Source: Torreya grandis (taxonomy: Eukaryota; Streptophyta; Pinopsida; Cupressales; Taxaceae). From it: a DNA stretch of 64,000 nucleotides. The notes under the pieces were generated by a model. That model saw only the letters and a list, made by a program, of their open reading frames with translations, was not told the origin of the DNA and did no database searches. The translations under genes were made by a program, and so were the position numbers. The stretch spans positions 3,235,001-3,299,000 of the forward strand of contig JARHVA010000122.1 of NCBI GenBank assembly GCA_037957365.1. The letters are read 5' to 3'. Shown here one piece after another: positions 22,910-34,430 of the stretch (position 1 is its first letter; every line of letters begins with the position of its first letter).

Positions 22910-23662
22910 TCATTGGAAGGATTTAAGTTGTATAATCTTCTTGATATTTTCTTGAATCCTAGTGGACCACCATAGAGAAGGAAGACCATAACAAAGGATA
23001 TCATGGTTGTCAAGGGCCCAATTAGCAAGCCCATCTGCGACCTTATTTTGTTGACGAGGAATATGACAAAACTGAATTTCTTGAAACTTTTGCTGTAGTT
23101 TTCTTATCTCAGAAATCTCCTTAGCAATCTTCCAATTAGGGGAAGATCCATTATTACAAGTTTCCAGTAAATTCATCATGACTTTTGAGTCAGATTGAAC
23201 ATTAACCCTCTTCCAACCAACTTTAATAGATTCTTGTATTCCTCTCCGAATGGCTTTGATTTCAGCAACATTATTAGTAGAAATACCCAAATTTTTAGCA
23301 AAAATAAAATGAATTTCTCCTCCTCCACCACGTCCAATCCCTCCCAAAGTTGCTCTCCTTGGATTTCCCCATGAAGCACCATCTATATTAAGTATTCCAT
23401 GAAAATTCCCCCTATCTTCCATTTGATGGTGTATCTCTCTCTTCTTCTTAGAATGAAAGCGAGGCATAGTGGCATCGTTAGGGTCTAAGGAAAGCTGCCC
23501 ATATATATACTCCCATTCCTGAGAAGGTTGAGCTGGAAGCGAGACTTTATGTTTCAAACTCTCTGATAGATTAATTTTAATCTTTTCCCATACATAAGTA
23601 ATTTCTCGTTTAGTTTGAATGATTATTCTATGATTTCTCTCTTTCCAAGTGTTCCAGAGCAA
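22910..23662 (-). CDS. LINE ORF2 C-terminus, RNase H-like domain (open frame fragment)
   Basis: A 250-codon uninterrupted minus frame. The beginning (MLWNTWKERNHRIIIQTKRE) is the junction after the zinc-binding region of plant L1-type ORF2. The rest is an RVT_3-type RNase H with all four acidic positions kept: LNIDGASWGNP, VAEIKAI, NVQSDSKVM and KVADGLANWAL. Such domains help LINEs copy their RNA. The fragment is 5'-truncated: EN and RT are missing. It is not a host RNase H gene. It lies between inverted arms of the foldback structure, so it was probably captured. Confidence 0.82.
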   Translation of the reverse strand: MLWNTWKERNHRIIIQTKREITYVWEKIKINLSESLKHKVSLPAQPSQEWEYIYGQLSLDPNDATMPRFHSKKKREIHHQMEDRGNFHGILNIDGASWGNPRRATLGGIGRGGGGEIHFIFAKNLGISTNNVAEIKAIRRGIQESIKVGWKRVNVQSDSKVMMNLLETCNNGSSPNWKIAKEISEIRKLQQKFQEIQFCHIPRQQNKVADGLANWALDNHDILCYGLPSLWWSTRIQENIKKIIQLKSFQ

Positions 23663-23714
23663 AAGAGAGATACCACTCCAAATTGCTGATAGTAAGTTTT
23701 GTCCTTTGGGAATG

Positions 23715-24235
23715 GGTAGAGGTTGTTTTCAATATGTAAAGAAACCTACCGATTTTATTCCTCAGGGCCTCAAAGACCCCTTCATAATTACTTGATGATC
23801 CTCCATTTTCATCATTGTTTGCAGGTTCATTTTCCAAATGAACCTCTTCCTCTTGATGCTCTAAAATTACCTCTAGTCCCTTTTCAAAACTCTCAATGCA
23901 TAGTGGTTCTTTCCCACATTCTTTTGGAAACTTTCACTTGCTAAATTATTAGAGGATCCTTTACATTCTGATCCTTGATTCACACAAATAATCCCCATTG
24001 TAGATTTTCAATTGAATATCATGACATTTGGCATTGAATTATTAGTATGTTTTGTGGTTATTTAACTTATTTTGTTTACTTTATGCATATTATGTGGTTA
24101 ATTTTGCTTATTTGATTATGTTTTTAATATATTATATATATTTTTGTATGGCCGTATCTAAAAACGTATCTAGGACCCAACAAAATTGCCATATCTGCGT
24201 ACCCGAATCCCATATTTGTACTAGTATCAGGTTCG
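23715..24235 (-). repeat. Left arm of about 530-bp inverted repeat
   Basis: This matches the reverse complement of about 25045-25585 over nearly its whole length, with small indels. The minus strand encodes ENEPANNDENGGSSSNYEGV, matching ENEPTNNDDNEEGSSSNCEG on the plus strand of the right arm. The peptide family is not recognised. Confidence 0.75.
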
Positions 24236-24349
24236 ACTACTTAGAAGGTTTATACATGATTTCTCTAAGATAGCCCCATCTCTACAACAACTATTAAACA
24301 AGATTAAAATATTTGAGTACATCAACGAAAAAAACAAAGATCGTTTTGC

Positions 24350-25030
24350 ATTCTAAATAAGGTGCTAATCGAGGATCATATACTTACACTACCAGACTCA
24401 ACAAAACCATTTGCTATCCACAAAAATGCTAGTGCCCAAGCCATAGGATCTATGCTATCTGAAGTTTTAGAGCAAGCTATTTTGATTAATGCTTGTTTTC
24501 AGTTATTGTGTGGCCTCATACCCATCCTTAACACTAAAGTATTCTCAAAATGAGGAATATCTTATAATAATGCGAGTGACAATAAGTCACAAGAAACTTG
24601 TGGAAATGATGTAATCCAACATTTAGGCACTCAAGTAAAATAGAGTAGAGAAGACCACTAATACGAATAGATAAATGGAAAGAACTTACCAAATTATGGA
24701 AGATATGTTAAGATCACCTTTTGCAATAAAAATACATTTTGAGAAGAGAAATGCATATAACAATGGTGCCCATATAACCACGGGCACGAGCTTTTCCAAG
24801 GTTGCCCATATAACCACGGGCACGAGCTTTTCCAAGGTTATGTATAGGTTTGACACCCTCACACTTATCACATTAGACCTTTACAAATTCAAGATAAAAT
24901 CCAACTCATTATATCAGATGCTAGAAGATATGCACGAACAACTAGGAAATAAAAGCGATTAAGGAAAAAGCTCAAGCAAGGGCCAAACTATATCATGACC
25001 AACATAGAACCCCTCGATAATCTGAGATAG
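24350..25030 (+). pseudogene. Gypsy pol scraps: RNase H and integrase C-terminus
   Basis: 24362-24450 reads LIEDHILTLPDSTKPFAIHK, NASAQAIGSML, the gypsy RNase H start. 24740-25000 reads TTGTSFSKVMYRFDTLT and a following helix (EDMHEQLG), typical of the integrase C-terminal region. The part between is deleted. A 36-bp unit is duplicated exactly (24767-24802, 24803-24838). These scraps form the loop between the inverted arms. Confidence 0.65.
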
Positions 25031-25044
25031 ATATAAAGCTAAGT

Positions 25045-25585
25045 AGCTGATCCTGGTACTTGTATGGATACAAATATGAGATTCGGGTACGTGGATACAA
25101 CAATTTTTCCTTGGGCCTGGATATGTTTTCAGATACATCCATACAAAAATATATATAGACTATTAAAAATACTGAAATATATCTAAATTAGCAAAATTTA
25201 CCATATAATATGCATAGAGTAAACAAATAAGTTAAATGACCACAAAACATATTGATAGTTCAATGCCAAATGTCATGATATTCAATTAATTGAAAATCCA
25301 CATTGGGGGTTATCTACGTGAATCAAGGATAAGAGAGGAAAGGATCCTCTAATAATTTGACAAGTGACAAGTTTCTAGAAGAATGTGGGAAAGAACCATT
25401 GTATTGAGAGTTTTGACAAGAGACTAGACGAAATGTCAGAGCATCAAGAGAAAGAGGTTCATTTGGAAAATGAGCCTACAAACAATGATGACAATGAAGA
25501 AGGATCGTCAAGTAATTGTGAAGGGGTATTGGAGGCCCCAAGGAATAAAATTGGTAAGTTTGTTTACATATTGGAAGCAATCTCT
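25045..25585 (+). repeat. Right arm of about 530-bp inverted repeat
   Basis: Inverse partner of 23715-24235. The open frame 25385-25702 crosses its end. The arms are separated by about 810 bp of gypsy-derived loop. Confidence 0.75.
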
Positions 25586-26223
25586 ACCATAGTAACCACA
25601 TTCGGCGAACTTCATTGGAAAAATTTGAAATTCGTCGAATTTCAACAAACGACAATAAATTTGTTCAGAATCGCGATTAAATTCGTACATATTTCATCAT
25701 GAACTCTGAAAAAAAAAAAAAAGTGATTAGATTCGTCGAAATTTGTTGACATCCCTAATTTTTTAGGGTTTGATAGATATGTTTTGTTTTGTTACCCGCC
25801 ATTGTTACTTTGTTGATGCAAATGCGAACCCTCACCCTTTGGTTTTCCATAGGGTTCTCTGTCGGCCCTAACCGAATTTACAGTTCTGCCCTGCGCAATG
25901 ACTACTCAAACACTCAAAAGTGCTGTAGCAGTGTTTCCTGTAGCAGCATATTCTGTTCGTTCGGTGTGGATATTGAAGTGATATGCTGCAAAGGGAATAC
26001 AAAAAGTAAAACATTAATATAATATTGTTCATTATCTATGCCATTCATTTTAAGAATTACGAAAAGTAAAATATTAATGTATTAATATAATATTCGTTGT
26101 AATGCAAAATTTAGTATCCACAACGAACAAACTTGCGAGAATAAATTTATGGTTCATAAAACAATAATATATTAATATATTATAGTCTAACTCTATAGGT
26201 ATAATATATATAATTATTAATTA

Positions 26224-26224
26224 T

Positions 26225-26266
<42 letters not shown>

Positions 26267-26267
26267 T
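26224..26267. repeat. (AC)n(AT)n microsatellite
   Basis: About 14 AC followed by about 8 AT dinucleotides within AT-rich intron sequence. Confidence 0.95.
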
Positions 26268-26741
26268 TTTTATTAAATAGATTTAAAATATATTAGATGT
26301 ATATATTTCTTTCAATTGAATTTAATCACGAATTTTATTGTTGATTTTTTAAGCAATGATTTTTTAACAAATTTTATCCTTCGCGAATTCGAACACAAAT
26401 TCGAATGCGGTGACTATGGTCTCTACCCAAGAATTATCACCTATACTAGGGTTGGTCCGCAAGTAGATATTTTGAGTGCTGAAGGCCATGAACATTAGAT
26501 CATTTGAAGGAACATGGCTCCAAGACATTGAGTATGAATGTTTTCCTTTCTGCTGTTATGAACGGTGCTGAACAAAGCATGTGAAGCAGAACTGGAAATA
26601 AATTTTTTTAATTGTTTTTTGAAGGCCATATTTGACTTTTTGTAAGGTGAAATTGAAAAGAAAAAGAAAAAATTCCAGGGCCGTGGATCCTACCCAAATA
26701 TGACCAGGATCTTGCAGGAGCGTATAGAAGGTTTACTACCC

Positions 26742-27231
26742 AAAGATACAAGTTATTCCAGATAGGATAAAACCAAGAAGTGTAATTTGTAGTTGTTTGG
26801 ATCTTGCAGGAGCGTATAGAAGATTTACTACGTTACCGGATCCTTAGCCCCAAACCCCTGGATCCTGGTACGAAACATTTCTGATATGGATCCTAGTCTG
26901 ATCCTACCTGGATACGACCAGGGTCCTGGAGGACTGTGGAGCCTCCCGGATATGTCCATCTGATATGGATCCTAGTCTGATCCTGCCTGGATATGACCAG
27001 GGTCCTGGGGGAGGACTGTGGTCCGGGAGGGTCCACAGTCCTCCAGGACCCTGGTCGTATCCAGGCAGGATCAGACTAGGATCCATATCAGAAATGTTTC
27101 GTACCAGGATCCAGGGGTTTGGGGCTAAGGATCCGGTAACGTAGTAAACCTTCTATACGCTTCTGCAAGATCCAAACAACTACAAATTACACTTCTTGGT
27201 TTTATCCTATCTGGAATAACTTGTATCAAGG
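26742..27231. repeat. Palindromic terminus of the foldback structure
   Basis: The left arm from GATACAAGTTATTCCAGATA onward, through GTTACCGGATCC (26832) to about 26935, is mirrored by 27040-27231, ending TATCTGGAATAACTTGTATC. The centre is near 27020 (TGTGGTCCGGGAGGGTCCACA). The left half carries an extra partial copy of its inner segment. Arms are about 95% identical by eye, so this part is recent or conserved by conversion. Confidence 0.8.
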
Positions 27232-27237
27232 ACATAT

Positions 27238-27446
27238 CTGGGAGGGTCCACAGTCCTCCTCCAGGACCCTGGTGGTATCCAGGCAGGATCAGACTAGGAT
27301 CCATATCAGAAATGTTTCGTATCAGGATCCAGGGGTTTGGGGCTAAGGATCCGGTAACGTAGTAAACCTTCTATACGCTCCTGCAAGATCCAAACAACTA
27401 CAAATTACACTTCTTGGTTTTATCCTATTTGGAATAACTTGTATCT
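27238..27446. repeat. Tandem second copy of the palindrome's right arm
   Basis: From GGGAGGGTCCACAGTCCTCC to GGAATAACTTGTATC this repeats 27026-27231 in direct orientation, nearly identical, joined by a short CAAGGACATATCT linker. Confidence 0.85.
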
Positions 27447-29900
27447 TTTTAGGTTTGGCTGCTACATTGTTGTATGAGACTGTCCTATGTATTCAATTTC
27501 TTTCTTAAAGAATTCACATTTGGATGTTATGTACAACTTAATTAAAATAAGGAGTTTAAGTACTATTTCAAGGCGGTTTGTTTGTCTCTGTGTTTGCTAA
27601 AGATTGTTATAGCGTCTATGAAAACATGATATATTTTTCTACACCAGGTTTAAAGGAATGAGTGAGTTTGAAATGTATTATGAAGAACTTGTCAAAATTG
27701 TGTTAGGTATTTGGTTTCCTTAGTTCTGGCTTCAGGGCATCCACTTCTAAGATTTACTTTAGAGAAGGTTGTGGCTCCTCTAGTGGCATCTAGGAGATAT
27801 TAAATCCAAGGTAAGGGGTTTTTGTCACTTATGATGAATTTGTTTTGGGATCGATACTCTATATACATTCTCATTATGACATTATTTTTCTTTACTAAGA
27901 GGACTAGTGCACCAAAAGAGATTCAAGATGGTTGTATGTATAATTTTCTAATAGCTTAAACTTATTTTTCTGTGAAGCTAAGTTTTTATTGGAATTTTAA
28001 AGTGGTTGGATATTTAGTTCTAGTTGTATTTGGTGATAAGTGTCTTTTTGAGGTGCAGGTTATCAGGAAAGACTCTTCTATTCATCAAACAAGTGTTTGA
28101 ATTTTCATTCTATTTAGGATTGTGGTTCTTCTAGGCCTTCCTTCACGAACATTGTGTTAGCAGTGGTTGTGTTTCTTAACTACTCTTTTGAGTTGGAAGT
28201 GGAAAGTAGGAGTAGATGCAACAAAATTTAATTCTCATAAATCCATCCATAGTTGAGGATCACACACACCCGCCTATCTTCAACACATGAAGATATAAGT
28301 GATTGCCATATTGTTTGATTTGTATTTTGATGTAGGGTACATAGGTACACTGCTGAGTTTCTTGACTTCCTGCTAATTTAACTCCATAAGTGTAAGGTGA
28401 TTTTTTTGTTGTGAGTAGCCTTTAGGAAAAAAATGTCAAATATAAGATTATGGGTTCCTTTTGTGTAGACTAGGATTTAGGCCTCTATATTATTGACTTT
28501 TACTGTAGTTTTCTTAATAGCGTTTGGAGGTTTGATTCCCTTGGTTTTGCATCTATTTACATACCATGTTATTTGTTTCATCTTCATTGTTGTTAGGTTG
28601 GTTTTGGGCTTGTTTCTTTGATCAACATCTTGCTGCCTAAAAAATTGCAGTTACCCATTTTCTTTTTCTTGGATTATTGGTGTCATCGCCATAGTTTTCC
28701 TTGGCGAATGATCTTTATTGAAATTCCTTGTATGGTTGTTATGGTGGTTATTTTCATTTTTGTTTTGAGGTCAGAAATTTTGTTTGTACTTATATTTTCT
28801 GAGTGCTGAGGATATAGCTTTGGATATATTTTTAGAATGGCTGGAATAACAGAATCTATGCTGTATAGCTTTAAGCCTTCCATGTACCTAAAGTGTTTGG
28901 TATATTTTTGGAAAGTTGAGTAGTCTAGCTACCACTTTTTCTGTTACACATTCGCCTAAGTTTTAACAATTGTTTAAAGGCTTTTGGGAGGTCATTTGGA
29001 GGGGTAAATCTTATATCCAATTCTTTAGTTTTTGCCTTAGTATCATAAGTTCCTTACTAATTTTTTATTTGGTTTGAATATTATTGTACCACTCAAGGAC
29101 GTGCTCCCTTGAGGTGCAAGACAATTGTTGAAACTTAAATCTTATTTCACATAAGGAATGGCTGATATAAGCCATGCTTGATAAGATAGTACGGTTTTTC
29201 CATTTAAATCTTATAGTTTCACCTTCTTAAACCTCTTCAATGGAGGAGGGTAGGATTGAATATTTTCTCATCCTTCATATGGTTTTCCATAGTCTGATAG
29301 GGCTTTATGCTATTTTCTCCATACTTTCTGTTTGGTTCTGATTTGCATTTATATGGTTTGCTTATATTTGACATAAGTCAAAGAACATATATTAAAGATA
29401 AAATATTACAACAAAGGATGCCTTTAAGAAAATAGGTCATCCATGCTTTGCAAAGAGGAAAAGGTCAACCAAAGATTACAGAAGATACAAAGCTAGCACA
29501 ACAAAGCTTCTGGTCAATACAAACGGGCATATTCATCATCAAAAAAAGACACTAGCATAGTATCATAGAAAGATTTTAGTTGTCATGTGCAATATTAAAC
29601 AAAAAACTCTCCTCATTTGGGGAGTGAGAAGTCTATGCTTTGTTTGAGGAGGATGCCTCATATGGGAGATTGGTTCGTTTATAAGAATTCCATCATTTTT
29701 ATTCAAAAGATTCATTTTTCCTTTTCATAGCTTGCATCATTCACTCCTCTATGTCTTTCCAATTTGGCTTTCTATTGTTGTTTGACAGTGTGGAGAGGTG
29801 AGGTTGGGGCAGGGCACAAAGGTTTACTAGTTTTATTAAGGCTGTTATGTATTGCCCCTTTCTGAATACATGCACTCAATGACAAAATACAAAGACAACA
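27447..29900 (+). other. Intron sequence without recognised element
   Basis: AT-rich, no coding domain or clear repeat. Hydrophobic frames (for example 28618-28809) come from T-rich sequence. Confidence 0.5.
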
Positions 29901-29941
29901 AATCTATAAGTTTATGAGAAAGAAAGCATTAAGCATTTTTT

Positions 29942-30500
29942 GATGTTCATTAGATAATCCTGTTGGATTACCATGGCTCATTAATTCAAGACTCTGACCA
30001 ACCCATTTTTGTCGGTTATAAGCAAGCAAGTAATTTAATGGCCCAAATGCTGATCCAAAGAACTTAAACATGGATAAAAAATTCCCATAGGTTTTTCCAT
30101 ACATGGATATATCTAGTGCCGAGTGTAGATCAATATTGCTGGGTATCATAGGCTAACATGTAGATCAGTATCAAATTTCAACAAATGCCTGTAGGTTTAC
30201 GAATGGTCCCCTTCGTGGTAATTTCACAAAATACAGTCGCTACAAATAGTTTAGAAGTGTATATGAGAATGAAAGCACGGAGGCTTCGTACACTGAATGA
30301 TTATCACCAAATCCATTTTTTGTAGAGAAGTGCCCCTTGATGTTCATTACCAATCTTGTTGGGATATTATAGCTCACTAACCAAGGATTCAACCAACTTG
30401 TCACCCCTATCCCCTGATTATCAGCAAATAGGTAATTTAATGGATCAAAAGCTACACAAAGGGCCATACACATATATAAAGAATTCCTGTAGGATTATGT
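29942..30500. repeat. Two diverged copies of a roughly 398-bp repeat
   Basis: GATGTTCATTAgATAATCcTGTTGG at 29942 recurs as GATGTTCATTAcCAATCTTG at 30339, and TAATTTAATGGccCAAAtGCT at 30031 recurs near 30431. Minus-strand translations share FGPLNYLLAYN and FDPLNYLFADN. Probably an old transposon fragment duplicated in tandem. Confidence 0.6.
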
Positions 30501-31130
30501 GTAGATCAAATATATAAACAAGGGTGCTATAGTCTTATGTCTAAATCAATATACACAAGCTCCTGAATGCTCATGTGTAGATCACTGTATCATTTACTGC
30601 CCCTTAGGCTTACTCGAAGGTATAATAAGTAAAATATGCGAAGGTATAAGCAGATTATTGAAGAAAAGAGAAGATTATATATTCTAACCTATGTTGCCAA
30701 AAACGAGAAACGGGAAACTGCAACAGAAAGAAAAATGTGACGGGAAACGGATGGGGAGAGGTTGCAAGTAAGAAACAAATATTTAATAAACATATATAAA
30801 TATAACTTGGATCCACATTTTTATTTATAAATATTTCCTAATCTTATTGTTAGACATTTATTCCATATATGGATACTATAATGATTCATGATTTATTAAT
30901 AATTCTGGATTCTATATTAAATATTTTATGAATGTTTCTTGTTTCTATAATAAAGAGCTTTTCCATTTAATAGAGATCTGTGATTCATAAATATTTCTTG
31001 ATTCTATATTAAATATGTCATAAGTACTAATTTTATTTCGAAAGTATTTCCATCGTAATGATATTTCAAACTGAGCATAAATATTTAGAAAAACAATTAA
31101 TTAGAAAAAAAATGTTTTTACTTAAACAGA
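30501..31130. other. AT-rich intron sequence, nothing recognised
   Basis: Low-complexity AT-rich text, no support for a gene. Confidence 0.5.
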
Positions 31131-31345
31131 TAATAGATTTTCTGTTCAAATTATTTACTTTCAATTAAAATATTCCATTATTTTATAGTGATAAAATAGA
31201 TAATAGATTTTCTTTTCAAATTAAATACTTTCAATTAAAAAATTAAAATATTACATTGTTTTATAGTGCTTAAATAGATAATAGATTTTCTGTTCAAATT
31301 TTTTACTTTCAATTTTAAATATTACATTGTTTTATAGTGATAAAT
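31131..31345. repeat. Three tandem copies of a 70-78 bp AT-rich unit
   Basis: TAATAGATTTTCTgTTCAAATT starts at 31131, 31201 and 31279, each followed by TACTTTCAATT and TTTTATAGTG. The second copy has about 8 extra bases. Confidence 0.85.
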
Positions 31346-33190
31346 TTGTGGAACAGAAAGTTGTTTTTTAAAAAAAAAAGCAAAGGACGTTAATAAAAAC
31401 ATGAATAAAAAGCAGACCTAATAACCCGATAGAACATAGATTTCTGACACAATTAATAGAAGCTTAAAAAAAGTCATGCATTTTTATGAAGAAAGAGGGC
31501 AAAAAACAACGCATGGTATTGGACACGGTGCAGAAACCTGACGCAGCTGGGAAACGGCCGTTCGCGTGCGGAGAGCATTTCCATGTTACAAATCTGCAAT
31601 ATGGCCAAAACGTCACATTTCTGGCAACAGAGATTCTAACTGAAGTTTTCACCACAGAAAATGAGAATAGTATAGAAGCAATAAAAGCTAATGTCTCCCA
31701 TGGTTCGAGGCATTAAGTGCTTTCAAAATTAGTCAATGTATCTCTATGCATGTTTAAAATGCATTTGCTGATGTAAGTAGCATTTACAGCAGTTACAGGA
31801 CACAAAATCACCCTAGGCCTGCCAACATCATTTCAACATTGCTTGTTGATGTTAGCAGTAGCTTATGATTCTCTAAATTAGTATTTCTTCCGTATTGTCT
31901 ACTTCTGCATAGGCAGGTTAGAGAAAACCACTATACACATAGGGAAATATTTCAGTTGTCCTTTTCCTGTATTTTATTGTTAATTTTTGTTGTATGGTTG
32001 GCTAGTGTGATCAGGTCAGCCAACATGCGGAAAATAAGGTACCTGTGAAAATATTTTTGGCCTTCTGTGCGTAAGGTACTACATGAAGAAGTGTCTTTTT
32101 GTATACTCTCTAAGAGGATCCATAGGGCATCCCCGTGAAGAGGTTTACATTTTGCTTTTGGTCTAAGAGGATCCATAGGGTAAGCCATGAAGAGGGTTTC
32201 TTTCATTCCACGTCAAAAGGTTTGTAAAGGACATTACAAAGAGATGTTATTGCATCTATTCTAAGAGGGTTTATTGTGCACCCCATATAGTTAAGGTACC
32301 CAGCATAGAAAGAAAGAAAAAATTATATTAATGTCCTCAAATGACCAAAATAGGTCAATGGAACTCAAAAGTACATCCAATAAAAATATGACAAATAGGC
32401 CAAATATGATCTCCAACCTCAAAGAAATAAGATGCCGCAAGCTAAAAGCTAGCAGCCTAACAACAAAAGAGCTTTCTAACCAACCAAAGGGGGAACCCAA
32501 AATGGGCAAACCTTAAACATGTTAGGGAAAGCAACACCATGCGATACAAACTTAACAGTTAGCCAGGAGAGGCGAACATTTATGAAGAGAATATAAAACT
32601 TATGGAGACCAAGGCTAGAGGTAAAAGGTGGCACTAATTGACATCCTCATCAAGCACCATGGAGGTGCCAAGAAAGATCTGATAATTTTTGTTTTGAGTT
32701 TGGTTTCTCCACATTGCAATATGGGTAAATTTCTTTTGGGGTCAACTACGTAAATTATTATTGTCTAACGTTTTGGATCTCACTATTAGATCCATCTTCA
32801 AGGAAGGAATGAATGAAGCCAGTCCTTGAAGAAGATGAATGTTGTCCAATTCCATAAATAGGCCATTGCGATACAGGGAGGGATGAAAGTAAAAAGGGAG
32901 GGAAGGTCAGCTCAAAACAAAACAAAATCAAAAAAGGGGAAAAACAAAGGAGAATAAAGGAAATAAAAGGAAAAACAACAAAGACAAATTAATTATGATT
33001 ATAAATAAATAATAAGCAATTAATAAATTCATTACTAAAAAGCATTTAACTATCTTAAACATTAAATTAAGTATTAGGCAACTCAAAACACCAACAAAGA
33101 GCAAGAAACCAACAAATTAAAAAGAACTATTAAAACCAAACAACTAGTTAGTTAATTGATTGATTGCAAGTGAATTTTTTTATTGATAAA
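31346..33190 (+). other. Intron sequence, no confirmed gene
   Basis: A small 76-codon frame (31486-31716) in locally GC-richer sequence has no recognised domain. The rest is AT-rich or A-rich. Confidence 0.45.
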
Positions 33191-33194
33191 TAAT

Positions 33195-33530
33195 AATTTA
33201 ATTAATAAATAATAAAACTAAAGAAGTTGAATAAATAAATAAATAAATAATAATTTGTTACTCATATTGATAAATTAAATTAATTCGTTTTCTAATTAGT
33301 TATGAAAAAATTTCAATGATTAATTAATTGGTATTAATTACACAATTTAATTAATTCAATTTTAATTAATAAATAATAAAACTAAAGAAGTTGAATAAAT
33401 AAATAAATTATGATTAGTTACTTATATTGATAAATTAAATTTAATTTGTTTTTTAATTAGTCAAGAAAAAATAAAAAATTCAATGATTAATTAATTGGTA
33501 TTAATTACACAATTTAATTAATTCATTATA
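33195..33530. repeat. Two tandem copies of a roughly 164-bp AT-rich unit
   Basis: AATAAAACTAAAGAAGTTGA at 33211 recurs at 33375, and GGTATTAATTACACAATTTA also recurs 164-169 bases later. Confidence 0.85.
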
Positions 33531-33704
33531 ATAAATAAATATGATTAATCAATCAATCAATTAATCAGTCAATTAATCAATCATTAATTAATTAATTGAT
33601 CAATTAAGTAACAAGATCAACTTAAATTAGAAAAATTAGAAAAAGAAAACAAAACAATAAGACAAAGGAGAGAGGAGAATACCACCTAGACCTGAGATGG
33701 GTTG

Positions 33705-34430
33705 ACCCTATGGATGAGGGGCTTCCCATGATTGGCTCAGTTTGAACCCAACATCCTTGTTTAGATTGTGCGGACCTTTATCGATTTTGATAGTTTGTCT
33801 AATCCTCCTATCTTTCCACTGTCCTTCCAAAGCTGATATTTTTGCATCACTCATGAGCATAGCGTGATTGTTCTTGTACTCATGCTCTGCTAACGCCAAT
33901 CACTTGATATTACCATGTTGTAGGTCCCAGGCATGTTCTTTGAACCCAGTTTTAAAAGTTCTTCTGGTCCCACTGATGTAGGGTACACGACATGAGCATG
34001 GGATTTCATAAACATTTTTTCCAAGCTTGCATTCTCAAGGATCCTTTGCTCTTCTTAGGCAACTTTTAATGGTTTCAATGGATTTAGAATAGGTCTTGAT
34101 GCCATTTCTCCTGGAAATCTTTGCTAGTTTTTCTGTTTTACCTTAAATATACGGAAGGTAGGCTTTTTTACCTTCCATGTGAATGTTAGTTTTAGGGTGA
34201 TTTTGGCATCTTTTGACCTTATTAAATGATTTCTTAATCTGCCAATCTTGGTAACCATTCTTCTTTAGTGCCTTATGTAGGTGTTTCTTTCCAATTCCAA
34301 GGTGTTCCAGATCCGAGATTCAAGTGCTCTTGTGTATCATGTTTTTAAACTCCAGCTTTTTGAGAAGGGTGGTGATGGGAGTTTGCTCTAATATAAACAT
34401 GTGCGAGTCTTCTTTCTATAAACTTGTTGA
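33705..34430 (-). pseudogene. Penelope-like element: RT end and GIY-YIG endonuclease
   Basis: The minus strand from about 34430 to 33708 gives, across three frames, the C-terminal end of a Penelope-type RT (VYRKKTRTC, then RANSHHHPSQK near 34390), a linker (LGIGKKHLHKALKKNGYQDW and GKKAYLPYI), and a GIY-YIG endonuclease: VYEIPCSCRVPYI (about 34012), GTRRTFKTGFKEHAWDLQHG, then LALAEHEYKNNHAMLMSDAK, and after a short helix GPHNLNKDVGFKLSQSW, ending near 33717. The paired cysteines after VYEIP and the KEH...HGNI...LAEH...H spacing are typical of Penelope-like EN domains. In-frame stops replace several residues. Dryad-type Penelope elements are reported from conifers; this copy looks related. It is 5'-truncated and antisense to the host gene. 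Confidence 0.85.

Larger units (their letters stand above)
22300..27446. mobile_element. Composite foldback structure with nested inverted repeats
   Basis: GTTACCGaATCC at 22300 opens a region rich in GGATCC and GGATAC motifs. 22440-22590 is repeated in inverse orientation at about 26595-26720 (shared core TTACAAAAAGTCAAATATGG). 22300-22420 is also similar in direct orientation to 26832-26950. The right side ends in an inverse copy GGATCCGGTAAC (27140, and again at 27358). Inside are a second pair of inverted arms, a LINE fragment and gypsy fragments. It resembles a long-TIR or foldback DNA transposon, but no transposase was found and no target duplication is evident (cctat versus gtagt). Confidence 0.55.

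Noticed and set aside
22910..23662. Possible host RNase H gene.
   Set aside because: The upstream WNTWKERN segment and domain form are those of LINE ORF2; there is no start context or exon structure of a host gene.
31486..31716. 76-codon frame in locally GC-richer intron sequence.
   Set aside because: No recognised motif; an opposite frame overlaps. Cannot be supported as a gene.
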